Shown piece after piece: positions 53,675 to 64,000 of a stretch of 64,000 bases of DNA. The notes beneath the pieces were generated by a model, which saw only the letters and a program-made list of their open reading frames with translations, did no database searches and was not told the DNA's origin. Each line of letters starts with the position of its first letter. Position 1 is the stretch's first letter. The position numbers and the translations under genes were made by a program. The stretch lies in contig JACAXG010000071.1 in assembly GCA_018881555.1 (NCBI GenBank), forward strand, positions 3,540,537 through 3,604,536, written 5' to 3'. This DNA comes from Amblyornis subalaris (Eukaryota > Chordata > Aves > Passeriformes > Ptilonorhynchidae).

Positions 53675-54513
53675 GTGAGTGATCCATGGAGAGGAGACTG
53701 GTTTGTCAGGACTGTGTGGAGGCTGTTGCCAAACCTCCACTCTCCCTTTCTGTTTTTGAATGCTGGAAGGTTGTGGAGTCTGTTGGAACTACCTGGGAAG
53801 TCAGTTCCATTTTGCTAAGTAGCAGAGCTTGTTCAGAGTAGGCTGCATGCATGGGGAAGTGCCTCCTGGCTTCAAACCTCATCAGTGCCTTTGGGCAAAG
53901 CCAGCCCAACCAAAGGGCTGCTGTGATTTTAAGAGAACATCTGCAACCCAGCGATAGCACAAACACAACCCCAGCAGTGATGGTTTTCTGATGACATCTG
54001 GAGAGCCTGGTCAAGATGGGGTTCCACAGTGCTTGTCTCTGTGCACATGAGTAGAAGACAACCCATATTAGAAGAGGCTTCCATACTCACTGAGATAAAA
54101 GCCAGTCCCCTTCCTGGTTTGGCCTGTTACCAGGGTTTGGAAGCACCCAACATGTCTTGCTGAACTCCAGAAGGAGGGATGCAGTGCTAGCCTCTCAGGC
54201 AAGGCCCATCTGGATCTGTGGGCCCAGGTGGGTGGCAGGGAGTTGTGGGAAGGGGCTGAGCTCTGTGCAGTTGTTCTGTCCCTCCTCGTGTGCTCACAGG
54301 TGGCAGCTGTTTGCTGCAGAGCACATTTATTTCCTCTGTGTGCGTGTGTGTTTTATTGGCTGTGCAGCATGGTAACTTGAGAGGAGGGAAGTTTCCAGCA
54401 GGTCATCCGTTAATAAACCTGTGCCTGTACGTTCAGGACAACTGGGTGAGTTGGTCTGTAGGGGCTACATTTAGATAACTCTTCCTTATGTTCCTGCTGC
54501 TTTTTTTTCACAG
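53675..54513 (+). other. BCR: BCR intron 6
   Basis: This 839-bp intron runs from GTGAGT to a clean T8 tract and CACAG; a possible branch site GATAAC lies about 38 bases before the acceptor. No gene or repeat was seen. Confidence 0.92.
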
Positions 54514-54566
54514 CTCTATTGTACAAGCCAGTGGATCGAGTGACTCGCAGCACGCTTGTCTTGCAT
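54514..54566 (+). CDS. BCR: BCR exon 7: conserved DH helix
   Basis: This exon is 53 nt, entering in phase 1 and leaving in phase 0; with the A from exon 6 it gives 18 residues, TLLYKPVDRVTRSTLVLH. This is the hallmark conserved region of Dbl-family GEFs (general form L-L-x-x-P-x-Q/D-R-x-x-R-Y/S-x-L-L-L), part of the longest helix that contacts the GTPase. BCR and ABR share it almost entirely, so this exon alone would not separate them; the neighbours do. The acceptor is T8-CACAG|CT and the donor cat|GTAAGT. Confidence 0.96.
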
Positions 54567-54910
54567 GTAAGTATCTGAAGGGTAGTTTTCAAACTTTAGA
54601 CCCCTTTCCTATTTTCTTTGACCTTCAGATTTTCCATGGAGCTGCAGGACTGCTAAAATAAACCTGTTATGCTGCATAAGAGCCTCTTCCCTTTACAATA
54701 AGGAGGTGGAGTCCATAGGTAGGATGCTGCCATCTCTTCAGTGGTGTCACCAAGAAGTGCAGGGTATTATTATCTTCTAGAGATAAAGCCTTGCTCTAAT
54801 CGTTATGAGGAAGCTGGAGCATCTTGTCCTACAGCTCTAATTAAGGGCCCTTGAGCCCTTCTGCTCTCCAGTGCTGCTCATGGTTGTGTTCTCTGTGTTC
54901 CTGCTGTCAG
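54567..54910 (+). other. BCR: BCR intron 7
   Basis: The shortest complete intron here, 344 bp, running from GTAAGT to a pyrimidine-rich GTTCTCTGTGTTCCTGCTGTCAG. Nothing else was seen in it. Confidence 0.93.
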
Positions 54911-55051
54911 GATTTGCTCAAGCACACTCCAGTGAGCCACCCTGACCATCCACTCCTGCAGGATGCTCTGCGGATCTCGCAGAACTTCCTCTCCAGCATC
55001 AACGAGGAGATCACTCCTCGCCGGCAATCCATGACTGTAAAGAAAGGGGAG
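54911..55051 (+). CDS. BCR: BCR exon 8: end of DH domain and DH-PH linker
   Basis: This exon has 141 nt, 47 codons, phase 0 at both ends, residues about 659-705. It reads [40 protein letters not shown] and MTVKKGE. The first half is the C-terminal DH helix pattern (DLLKHTP...H-P-D...L-x-x-A), and the DH domain ends near INEEI; the last residues are the basic linker to the PH domain. A valine replaces the alanine I recall in human after HTP, which is the residue ABR has, although the rest is BCR type. The donor gag|GTGAGT matches consensus well. Confidence 0.96.
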
Positions 55052-58000
55052 GTGAGTCTTCCTGCTCTTGTTATTTTCTCAGTTTCTAAATACTGGTTAT
55101 GTCTTTTCTGTAGAGCTGACTAGGAAGTTGCGCTGTTAATCTGGTTGTTGCTAAGATACAGTTTAAGCAGTGTCCTTGTTCTCTAAAGGATGTGGTACAG
55201 CTCCCTCTGTTTTCTGCTCAGAAAACCGTTTGGAAACCAAGAGGAAAAGTATGATTAGAGTTTTGTCCTTAGCATTGTTATAATAATTTGTCATACATAA
55301 TTTCTATGATGCACATTGCTATCCTCTAAAAGGATTTGTGTTCTACCTGCAAACTGAAACCAAACGGGAAGCCTGGGAGGAGAAAAAGGTGAGGACACAT
55401 CAGAAGTCATGAAAGATTGGGAAAAGCTGTTTTCCAGAATCTTCATTTTCACCATAAAATCAATTTTCTGCATCCTGATTTCTAAAGGAGAGTGTTGCAA
55501 ATGTGACTGCAAAACAAAACAAATGGAATGGGTTGGGAAAGCCAGGGGAGATGATTGACTCCTAAGAGTGTAATATAACCCTTCTCAGCTCTGTTGGGAG
55601 CTGGACCACACCCAGAAAGTTCTAAGATGGGCACTTCCTTCACCTGCATGCAGTGTTGTGCAAGGAGGTCACAGAGCTACTCGGTGGTGGAGTCCTGCAT
55701 TCCTCAGTGGCTTGATTCAGCTGCCACATAATTCCATTACAAAGGGGTTCAGTCCCTCCTGATGAAAAAAGGCCAGGACTGGCAGAAGTGTTGAGAGAGA
55801 GAAGGATGTAGGAGATTGGACAAAGAGAGGTGCAGCTCAGACAGTAAATGTGTAAGAGGAATTGTGGCAGCATTCCAGAGACACGGGCTGATCAACAGTG
55901 ACCCGAACTACCTTGTACAAAAACATCTCTTACAAAGCCCAGGAGATTGTTAAGATACCGTGAACCTTCATGATTTATTCCCAAATCCTGACAGCTAAAC
56001 ATGCTCGCTTTTAGCTGTTAAACTGATTTTCAGCTGACAAAAGATTTGCTGGAAGCTTCAGTACTGGGAATTTGGTGCACTTTGTCCTGGAAGTCTTGCT
56101 CATTGTCTCATTTTGTAAACCGAGGACGTCTGCAGCTGAGAAAAGAAGAGGAGGGGCTGAGCAATTGGAGGCTGAGGTAGAAGCTCAGACATCAGTCACC
56201 AGGGCCTCGGTGATACTGGATGGCCTCGTTAAAGTGGCTGCTGATTGAGTCATAGCAGAAAGCAAAGCTAGAATGCCCCTCGCAGGGGAGGGAGCATTTT
56301 GTGTTCTCTGCTTGTCTGTCAGCATCTCAATGAGGGATGCAGGCTTCGAAAAGTGTCATGCAGAATCCTAATGAGGTGCCAGAGCCCAAGCAGAGGGGCA
56401 GGCTCAGGAGGATGATCCTGATGATCACTTTTTGGGGCGATGTATTTGTCAGATCTTAGAAAAGCAGGAAGGGAAGGCACAGCAGGATGGGGCTCAGCAG
56501 GCCTGTTCACACTGTCACTGGTCCTGCATGCCCACTCCAGGTATGATGTGGGGAGGGAGGAAGAGGACATACCAGAGGAGAGGACTGTGGGTATGCTGGG
56601 GTAGACTGGGAACCCTTTGTACTCTCCCTCACTGCACACAGCTTTTACTGAGCCCGGGGAAGAAAAGGACTTAATTCTGATGCTTCCCAGAGTTTGCCTT
56701 CCACTCTGGGAATATGATTGTGAATACTTTCTGTAGTCACTTGGCACCAATATCCCGCTTTTATCAAAGCACTAATGCCCCAGTTGAACCCCTCTGTGTC
56801 CTGAGAGTAGTTTTGTTCATTCTCCGTGTAGTAATCCAGAGACACAAATCTGCTCCCAGCTACTGTGTGTGGGTTAGTGATGGCTGTTCCTTCCTACAAG
56901 CTGCTCAGCTTGGGGTCATAGCTGGGTTTTGTTTATGCCTGTAAATCTTTCCTTTTCTACTTATCCTTTCCTCCCACTCGCCTTGCTGGTGCTTCCCCCG
57001 GGGTGACAGGACAGTGTGTGGATTGCATCTCCTAATTGACTGCTCTCAATGCATAATGTATTTTTTATTTTAATGAATCACCAGCTTGCTTTGATGGCTT
57101 TTTTCATTATTTGTCTTCCTCCCATTGAAATTTCCTAGGTGGAAAGGAAGGAGGGTAAAACAGCCTTTTCCCCTCATGTATTGCTTAGGTGCTGATCTCA
57201 GTTATCTTTTTTCCCAGTCCTTGCCTTTTATGTGGAATATTTTTTCTCTTTGAGTGCGTTGTGGGGAGGAATCAAATCTCCTTTGCCAGCCTCTTGCTCC
57301 AGCTCTTTTTTTCAGGATTGCTTTGAACTGGGGAAGGCAGCCAGTTGTTAATCTCCCTAGTGACAGGCTGCTAAGGAGGGGAGTGCAGGTCAGGAGAGAG
57401 TACAGGCTCATCAGCACAGCGTTCCTCTCTTTTGCAGAGGTGATTCCCTGCTTTGGGAGCACTGACTCATCCTGACCTGCCTGCTGGCTCCCTGCATGGT
57501 GCCAGGTGTCCATCCTGCACTCCAGCCCCGTGGTTCTGCTGGGCTCCATAGGATTCATTCTAATCTAGGTTTATGCACAGGAACTGGAAGGTTTTTGTGA
57601 TGTGGTTTAATTTGCTGGGCTGAGTGAGTATTTCAGGTAGTGCAAAGAGATGGGAACAAAGGGAGTAAAGTCCCTCACCAGAGGGGCAGAAAGAGCTGCA
57701 GCAGGGAAGGCAATACTGATGGATTCAGCATGAACAGAGGGTTTGGTTCTTGCTGACTGTAGCAGACTTGTCTGCTGAGGGCCACGGTACAGAAGAGCCA
57801 GGAGAGCCTCAGGCCCAGCCTGGCAACACAGGGGAGCCAGGGGGGCTTCTCTGGCCTTTTGGGTTTGTTTCCATTCAGCTTGATCCGCTACATTCTCTTG
57901 CTCCCTTCTTTTCTTCCCATCTTTCTACTTTTATAGTTTTACCTTTTTTACTGTTTTTAATGGATTATCTGCAGGTATTCACTTTGCTAATCCTCTAATT

Positions 58001-61000
58001 AACCAAACAAATGCATTGAGGGGAAGGGGCTCGGAGTAGCCCTGTACCTTGTGATTTGGAATATGAGTGGTAGAGAGAGCCACTCACCCCTTAGGACCAT
58101 GGAACAGGCATCTTAGTTGTCACTGCTAATCCTTCTGCGCCACCATTGTCTTGGTTTTAAATAGGGAATGAGGTTAAAGTTCTACTGGGGGACCGTGTCT
58201 TGGGGAAGAAGAAAAATAAATGCTTTGGGATGAAGGATGTGCTGCAGTATGTGCAGGAGGAGGGAAGTAATAACCTTCTCTAGTCTTATTAACAGAGCAG
58301 CTCCAGGTACTGCATGTTGGGGGTTTTTTTTCAGCTAAGCCCGGATGCAAGTGACTGTAGTGCTTGTCTTTCCCTGCCAGAAATAAAGGCCTGTGTTTCC
58401 AGCTATTTCAGACCATTTGTATAAAGCAGGAATTAATGAAACTGCAAAAAATTGCAGAGTTCATTTGGGAGGTGGTGGTTCCTTTCCTGACTGCTGCTCC
58501 TCTCATGCTCTTTGCAGTGTTGTTCCAGGGCAGTTCAGACCAACCTGAGTGTGGTGGCTGCCACTCTGCCTTACCCTGGCCATGCACTCCCACCCTCTCT
58601 AAAGTGTTCACACTGGTATTTGTGTGATCCCACAGTGGCACAGAAGAATGGAGTCTGGAGTTTTGGGTCACTGCTGACTGAGTGGCTTGGTGTCTGGTCT
58701 CTTCAGCACAAGAGAGCTGACAGGCAACTTTTTCTGGGATCAAGCCCAATAGATCACATCATAGATCAGCTTATGCTACTGTACACCTTTGCCCTTGCCC
58801 TGGAGAGAAGAGGCTGCTTGGCAAGCTGCTCTACCATGTTTCTAAATGTGGTTTAAACTGCAGTCAAGGGACTGCCTATCATTGCCTTAGGCTTCTGTTT
58901 GGCTGCATGGAGACCAAGTGTGCTAGAGAAGGGAAAGGACAAAGGACATGTGCAAGGGAGCAGAAGTGCAAACTGAAGCCTTTGAAAAGCTGGAAGCTAA
59001 GCTTAGACACAGCCGTGCACAGCATGGGGCCTGGTGCCCACTGCTCCTGGAGGCCTTGGGCAGATGTTGGCAATAGAGCACTCAGAAATTATCTTGGCTG
59101 CTTCGCGCTCTGTCTTGCAGCTGGAGCCAGAGAGCTCCTGGTGACAGGAGCTTTGGGAAGAAGAAAGAGGCTATTAAAATGCTCAAAGAGCAGCCAGTTT
59201 AACTCCCTAGGCAGAGCATCCCTTTTTTTTTTTTTTCCCAGTGCTGGTCTTGCAACACACACACAAGGAATCATTTTCTTCCTACACTCTGCAGAAAGCC
59301 AAACCACCTTTTCCTCACTGACATGTGCCAATACCCATCTCCTGCTTTTCCCCTCCTCCCTCTGCCTCACACATGTCCCAGCCCTTCCCGGGGCTCTCAC
59401 CCACGCACGCTGCAGGCCTCTGCTGTCACCACATCGGATGAGCTCTTTCCTCGGCGCACAGGCGAGGAGATGGCCTTTTGTACAGCTGTGGGTCTGGTTG
59501 AGTAGGTTTTTTAATTCCACTTTTTGTAATGTGTCTCCGACAAGCTGGCCACACTTCCTGGAGTTAATCAGTCTGTGACAGCAGCAGGATTTATCATATG
59601 CAAACAGCACAAAAACACCGTAGGATGAATAGATGAGCACACAGGTAGTCGTGAGCTTGGTTGCAGAGGAGGGGGAGATGCTCAGTGACAGAGGTAAGAG
59701 GAGGAGGAGGACAGCAACAGGCAATCCAAAGAGGATAACCAAGCACTGGGAAAGGTACAGGGAGAGCTCTTTTGTTCAGAGCACTGAGGTGGGTGGGAGA
59801 AGAAGCAGATGAAAACATGCAAAGAAAAGCAGGGCCTGGAAAGGAGGCTTGGAACTTATATTGCACCAGTACAGGAGCTTTGCAAGAGCCACTGAAGGTA
59901 ACAGTCAGCACGGGCCCTGTGTGAGAGATTAAAGATGATCCTAATTCACTCCATTATGACACAAAATGAGGACTTCCCCCACACTTCATGGAACATCTTT
60001 CTGTAGCTGAGCTGAGCTCATGTGCTGGACACCTGACAGTCTTGGGGGCTGTCTGTGGAAGAGAGGGGGTCGCTCTGCCACTCTACTGCCACTCTCACCC
60101 TATCACCCTAAGCTTATGTTCTCTTGGATGTTTATTTGGTGTTTCTGTAGTCTTTGTCATTTCAGGGTATTTTAGGAAACCTTTGGTAACCTTAACAAAC
60201 AGTAACTCTGGGAGCAAGGTAGAGAGATGGATTCCCACATGTGGCTGTTGTATGTCATGTACAGCAGGATCACCCAGCCAAAAGACCTTGTATCTCAGGA
60301 GACCCTATTTAACAGAAGGCCACTAAAGGAATAGCTGTTGGTGGCCCTGGGTAGGAGGAGTTGACCAAAGTGCTGGTTTCAAAACTGCAGAGCTGAGGTG
60401 GCACAGGCCTCTGACTGGCACAAGCCCTGACTGAGGGGGCTGCTGGCTCCCCCCGGGTGGGAGAGGATGGGCTGACTCATGTCAGGAGGTCCAGGAAGGT
60501 GCCCTTTGCTCCCACACTGTGGGGTTTGGCAGGGATCTGGTAAGCCATTGGGAAATCCTTTTATTGTTTCCCTCTGACCTGCTGAACCTCCCAGCAAGAT
60601 GACTAATTTGCAGCAAAGGATGTGCCCCTTTGCTGGAAGTGCCCCTCCTCAGCCCCACGGATGCTTAGCAGCCTGGGGTATGCCTGTTGTGCCCAGCCCT
60701 AATGAAAGTCCTCTTTGCCAAGAGAAGCTGGTAGTGAGGAGAGATTTCCTGATTTGAGCCACAAATATTTTCTCCTGTGCTCTCCTCCCCAGATGCTTGG
60801 TTGCTCTTGTGGCAGTTCATCCCTGCTGCTTGCTGGAGGGAGACCTTCCCACCTAGCTCATGAGTAAGAAGATATGAAGAATGAAAGGTCTGGGAAGCTC
60901 AGTGCTTCCCTCTGAGTGACTGACTGGAATGTATCCCTTTCACCTCTTTCCTTCTGTTCCAGACAATCTTAGAAAGTACAGCCTTGTCATCCTCCACCCA

Positions 61001-63745
61001 GCTCTCTTTGTGGGACTTTTTGCTGCCTCAGGGTTGCACTGTGTGCATGTCAGTCACAGGATTTGGTACCTAGGAGTACTAACCCAAATAAACTCAGTGT
61101 GACCTAGTGCCACCTCAGCCCCAGGTGGGAACTGTGAAGGTTGTTGAGTCATTGGGCATGGAATGGCTGAGCTTTCTGCTCGGGTTTTGGGGAGATGTGC
61201 TCTCAGCAGGCTGCTGGTCCTGGCTTACCTCACACACTGTCAGTGCCTGGCAGAGGTGGACAGAAGGTCAGGTCAGGACCGTGCCATGTCCCTGCCAGGC
61301 AGAGAAGGGACAGTGCCGTATCCTGCTGGGTAGCAGAGATGAGTAAGCTGTGAGAACATCCTTACACCTATGAACAATGAGCAAAGGTTGACCTGGCAGC
61401 AAGCAGCTATTCTCATTGCCCCAGAGGAGCTGAGCTGATTTGCAGTGTAATTAATATGCATCAGATCTAGAAACCTGAGATCAGGGTTTTGGCTTGCTCA
61501 GAAAATATCTTTCCCTGCTTATTATTGCTCCCAAATGAAATTCTTTGCAGCTGTGGAGAGTGTTCTTGCTACTGACAACATACCTACTCCTGTTTATTTA
61601 TTTTCAAAGCTTAGTGTTTCTAGTTTCCTACCTGGAGTTTGCTCACCAGGCAGGAGGGGGAGGCGTGCTCAAGTGCCCATCACCGGCAGAAGCATTAGTG
61701 CAGGCAGGAGTTCTCTCCAAAACCACCGAGGAGAAGCCAGGAGGATCACACCCACCTAAAAATAAATACTAACATATGTACAGGCCTTTCTGAGCTGAAT
61801 CACTGCTGGATGCCAGATCTCCCCAGAGTCCTGCCCAGAGATGGTGCAACAGTCTGCCAGGGAGCAGCCTTGCTTCCTGCAGCTATGAGAAAGATGCAGC
61901 TTTTGCTGCTGCTCACAGATTTCCAAGACCTTTGTGTAATGGAAGGCAGCACCAAGTTGAGCTGCTGACACTGCTCTCTGTGCTTTAACAGGTAGCTGTG
62001 GTGCTCTTGCAGCTGCAGACAGTAAAATGCAGGCTCCTAGTCCCTGTCAGGAAGCGTAGGGTGCTGTGGGACAGACTGTGGAAACAAGAATTATATCTTC
62101 AAGGGCATTTCTTTGCCATGTGTTCCTTGCCATGATGCCTGCTGGGTTTAGGACTGATGTGGTTTGTTTTCCTTTTGGAGAGCCAAGATGGGAAGAATGG
62201 TAGGCGGAAGAAGAGGCAGCGTGGGAGTTTGCACTCCCACACCCTCAGCAGGGAATGTGTTCAGGGCTTGTTAAGTCACGCAGCAGACAGAACCCAGGGG
62301 CATCACCTGAGAAACTGAGGCATCACTTCTAGTGTGGGTGTCCTGACCTTGCCCAGGGAAGCTGCTCTCATGATGCTCCCCCATGGAGACCCTTCTGTGT
62401 GTGTGTTCCCAGTGTCGGGGTCATGGCCATGGGGCTAGTCCTGAGTGTTGGGCTGAGCAAGGCTGGCCATGAGGCAGCTGGGGAGGTGTTGGTTAGCCCT
62501 GGACAGGGTTAGCGGGACTCTCCTGTCTCCAGCCACAGCACTGTCTAGGCAGATGTGGAATGTGTGATGTGTCGGGGGAGCATCCTCTTAGCTGGAATAA
62601 CAAGTATGGGTCAGGGAAGAGCTCCTTAGCATACCTTAGCATGTGTGGGGAAGCTGATGGTTCCTGCTTGTACTGGCTGTAAAGTGAGGAGACACTGACA
62701 GTTATACATACTGATGGAAATAAAACTTGCCCAGAGTTGAATGCCCTGACTTTTGTTTGAAAATCGGCGGGAGGTATCTCTTTCAGGTGTGCACTGAGTC
62801 CTGCTGATCCTGACAACAGAGTGGAGAACCTGAGCACAGAGCAGGGCACAAAATTCCTGTCGTGGTCACTGGAACCAGCACACAGCCATCTGTCTAAGTG
62901 CCAGCGTTCCAGCCTTTTGGTCTTTTAACTATGGAGTCCCCTCCATAAGGGAATTGGGAAAGCGATGCTTCTGCCTCCCAATGTGTGCCCCTTCTTTAGG
63001 AGCTTGTAAAGCTCTCTGGAACTAGAAACAGGAACAAAGGCATCAGAGTTGTGCAGCTTTTTTGCTTCTTCTAGGTTTGGGGAATCTTTGCATGATATAT
63101 AAAGAAGATTTCAGTAGGCATGTGGTGGGGGTCGTTCTATTAAAGCACAGGCTGATAAGGGACTCCTGAGAAGTTTGCCAGGTACACAAGTTGTTCAGGA
63201 ATTATCCCTTAATAGCACTTGTAATAAAGAAGCAGCAATGGCGTTCAGCTGTTAGTGTTGACAAAGTCGTGCTGTGAATGGGAGAGGAGGGGTCGAGGAG
63301 GGCTTTGCTCTCCCTGGTGGGGTGGCTGAGGCTGCTGCAGAGGCTGGGAAGTGGCTTCGGGAGAAGCGGTGTGTGCTGCTCTCTGCTGGCTCGGGAGGGG
63401 ACCATCCGCTGGTGGGGATTCAGGGATTCCGGTACGCAGGAGGTGGGCAATGACTCGCAACAAACTCCCGTTGGGCTCAGGAACAGGTGATGGAGAGAAG
63501 CCTGAAGTCTGACCCAGCACCAATTAGACAAGTAGATTCATGGCCCTTTGTGTCTCTGGGAGAGAGGGCTGCAGCAGGGAGTAGAGTTTACAGCAAGGAA
63601 TATTTAATAGGCTTTTTTCTTTTTCTGAATTAGACAAATTTACTGAATTTGCTCTGGTAGAAGTCATGTCTAAAGACTGTGTTGCCCCAGTGCCAAATCT
63701 ACAGCTTGTATTGCACTGAAACATTTTTCCTGTTTTTTTTACCAG
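55052..63745 (+). other. BCR: BCR intron 8
   Basis: This 8.7-kb intron separates the DH and PH exons. The acceptor tract is TTTTTCCTGTTTTTTTTACCAG with a plausible branch site CACTGAAAC. No gene is supported. It contains an AT-core site cluster at 57033-57076, the minus-strand motif GCATATTAAT at 61450-61459, a T14 run at 59223-59236, and a region at 58907-59742 in which long frames are open on both strands. A patch richer in CpG lies at about 63260-63480, shortly before exon 9. Confidence 0.92.
59223..59236. repeat. poly-T run (14)
   Basis: Fourteen T followed by CCCAG, which resembles a 3' splice site, but no exon follows that I can support. Confidence 0.9.
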
Positions 63746-63867
63746 CACCGGCAGCTGCTGAAGGACAGTTTCATGGTGGAGCTGGTGGAGGGGGCTCGCA
63801 AGCTACGTCATGTCTTTCTTTTTACTGATCTCTTCCTGTGTGCCAAGCTCAAGAAGCAGATTGGAGG
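63746..63867 (+). CDS. BCR: BCR exon 9: start of PH domain
   Basis: This exon has 122 nt, 40 codons plus two bases (phase 0 in, phase 2 out), residues about 706-746. It reads [40 protein letters not shown] and the first two bases of a Gly codon. It is the N-terminal beta-strand region of the PH domain that follows the DH domain (human PH about 708-866): strand 1 SFMVELV, strand 2 [15 protein letters not shown], the usual V-F-L-F-x-D-x-L/F-L-x pattern. Differences from human as I recall it are F for L and A for T in the FTDLLLCTK segment and I for S after KKQ. The donor is gagg|GTGAGG. The remainder of the PH domain lies beyond the window. Confidence 0.95.
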
Positions 63868-64000
63868 GTGAGGTTTTCCTTCTGGACTGTGTGCTTTGCA
63901 CCTCAGCTGCAGCAGAATCCTGGGTTTAGCCAGCAGTTTTAGTTGCATATGGATACCCTAGACCTGGGTAACCATAATCCACAAGGTTAGTTAGACAGGA
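63868..64000 (+). other. BCR: BCR intron 9, 5' end
   Basis: Only the first 133 bases of the intron after the exon 9 donor GTGAGG are present; nothing else can be seen. Confidence 0.9.

Larger units (their letters stand above)
1..64000 (+). other. BCR: BCR gene, internal part (intron 1 to intron 9)
   Basis: Eight consecutive exons on the + strand translate to the central part of BCR, a cytoplasmic multidomain protein of about 1271 residues in human that combines a DH-PH RhoGEF unit with a C-terminal RhoGAP domain. The order, lengths (185, 105, 186, 108, 61, 53, 141, 122 nt) and phases of the exons join into one open frame with no stop or frameshift. BCR is preferred over the paralogue ABR because exons 4 to 6 carry BCR-type sequence ([32 protein letters not shown]-like start of exon 6). 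The window contains neither the 5' end (exon 1) nor the C2/RhoGAP exons. Exon numbers and residue numbers follow human BCR from memory. The whole window lies inside this transcription unit, so all other items are intronic. Confidence 0.97.

Noticed and set aside
47691..55051. Assignment to the paralogue ABR
   Set aside because: Exons 4 to 6 follow BCR-type residues ([44 protein letters not shown]) and differ from ABR as recalled.
37831..63745. U12-type introns
   Set aside because: All complete introns have ordinary GT donors of the GTRAGT/GTAATG type and AG acceptors with pyrimidine tracts; no ATATCC or GTATCC donor was seen.
1..64000. tRNA, rRNA, CRISPR, IS elements or prokaryotic operon signals
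   Set aside because: No such structure was found; the window is vertebrate intron and exon sequence.

Overview
The window is a piece of one vertebrate gene, BCR (breakpoint cluster region; a Rho-family GEF/GAP protein), read on the + strand. It holds eight consecutive coding exons, corresponding to human exons 2 to 9, each with GT..AG boundaries. Together they give 961 coding nt, about 320 residues. Exon 1 (oligomerisation coiled coil and kinase-like region) lies upstream, and the rest of the PH, the C2 and the RhoGAP exons lie downstream; none of these is in the window. The translation matches BCR rather than its paralogue ABR, for example in the DH-domain exon 4 and in exon 6. Organism: most likely a bird. 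The reasons are intron structure conserved with mammals, almost no recognisable interspersed repeats (no Alu-, B1- or MIR-like elements seen), short TTGG-, T- and TG-rich simple tracts of the kind common in avian introns, and at most a trace of a CR1-like tail. This is inference; another sauropsid is possible. Two single N bases (8863, 18856) show draft sequence. 

Layout: 1-37645 is the 3' part of the very large intron 1; 37646-37830 exon 2; 37831-47690 intron 2; 47691-47795 exon 3; 48311-48496 exon 4; 52108-52215 exon 5; 53614-53674 exon 6; 54514-54566 exon 7; 54911-55051 exon 8; 55052-63745 intron 8; 63746-63867 exon 9; then the start of intron 9. Exon 2 encodes a Ser/Pro-rich linker, exons 3 to 8 the whole DH (RhoGEF) domain, and exon 9 the first strands of the PH domain. 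Intron phases are 1,0,0,0,0,1,0,0,2. 

No second gene, RNA gene, CRISPR array or intact mobile element could be supported. The points worth a second look are non-coding: an open, in-frame ATG-bearing leader joined to exon 2; a strong orphan splice donor followed by a (TG)15 tract that resembles a cryptic-exon setting; a homeodomain-site cluster at 9136-9266; a 49-nt unbroken purine-pyrimidine alternation (Z-DNA candidate); a near-perfect 20-bp palindrome; a hairpin bounded by 10-bp direct repeats; and a CpG-richer patch just before exon 9. None of these amounts to a demonstrated new system.
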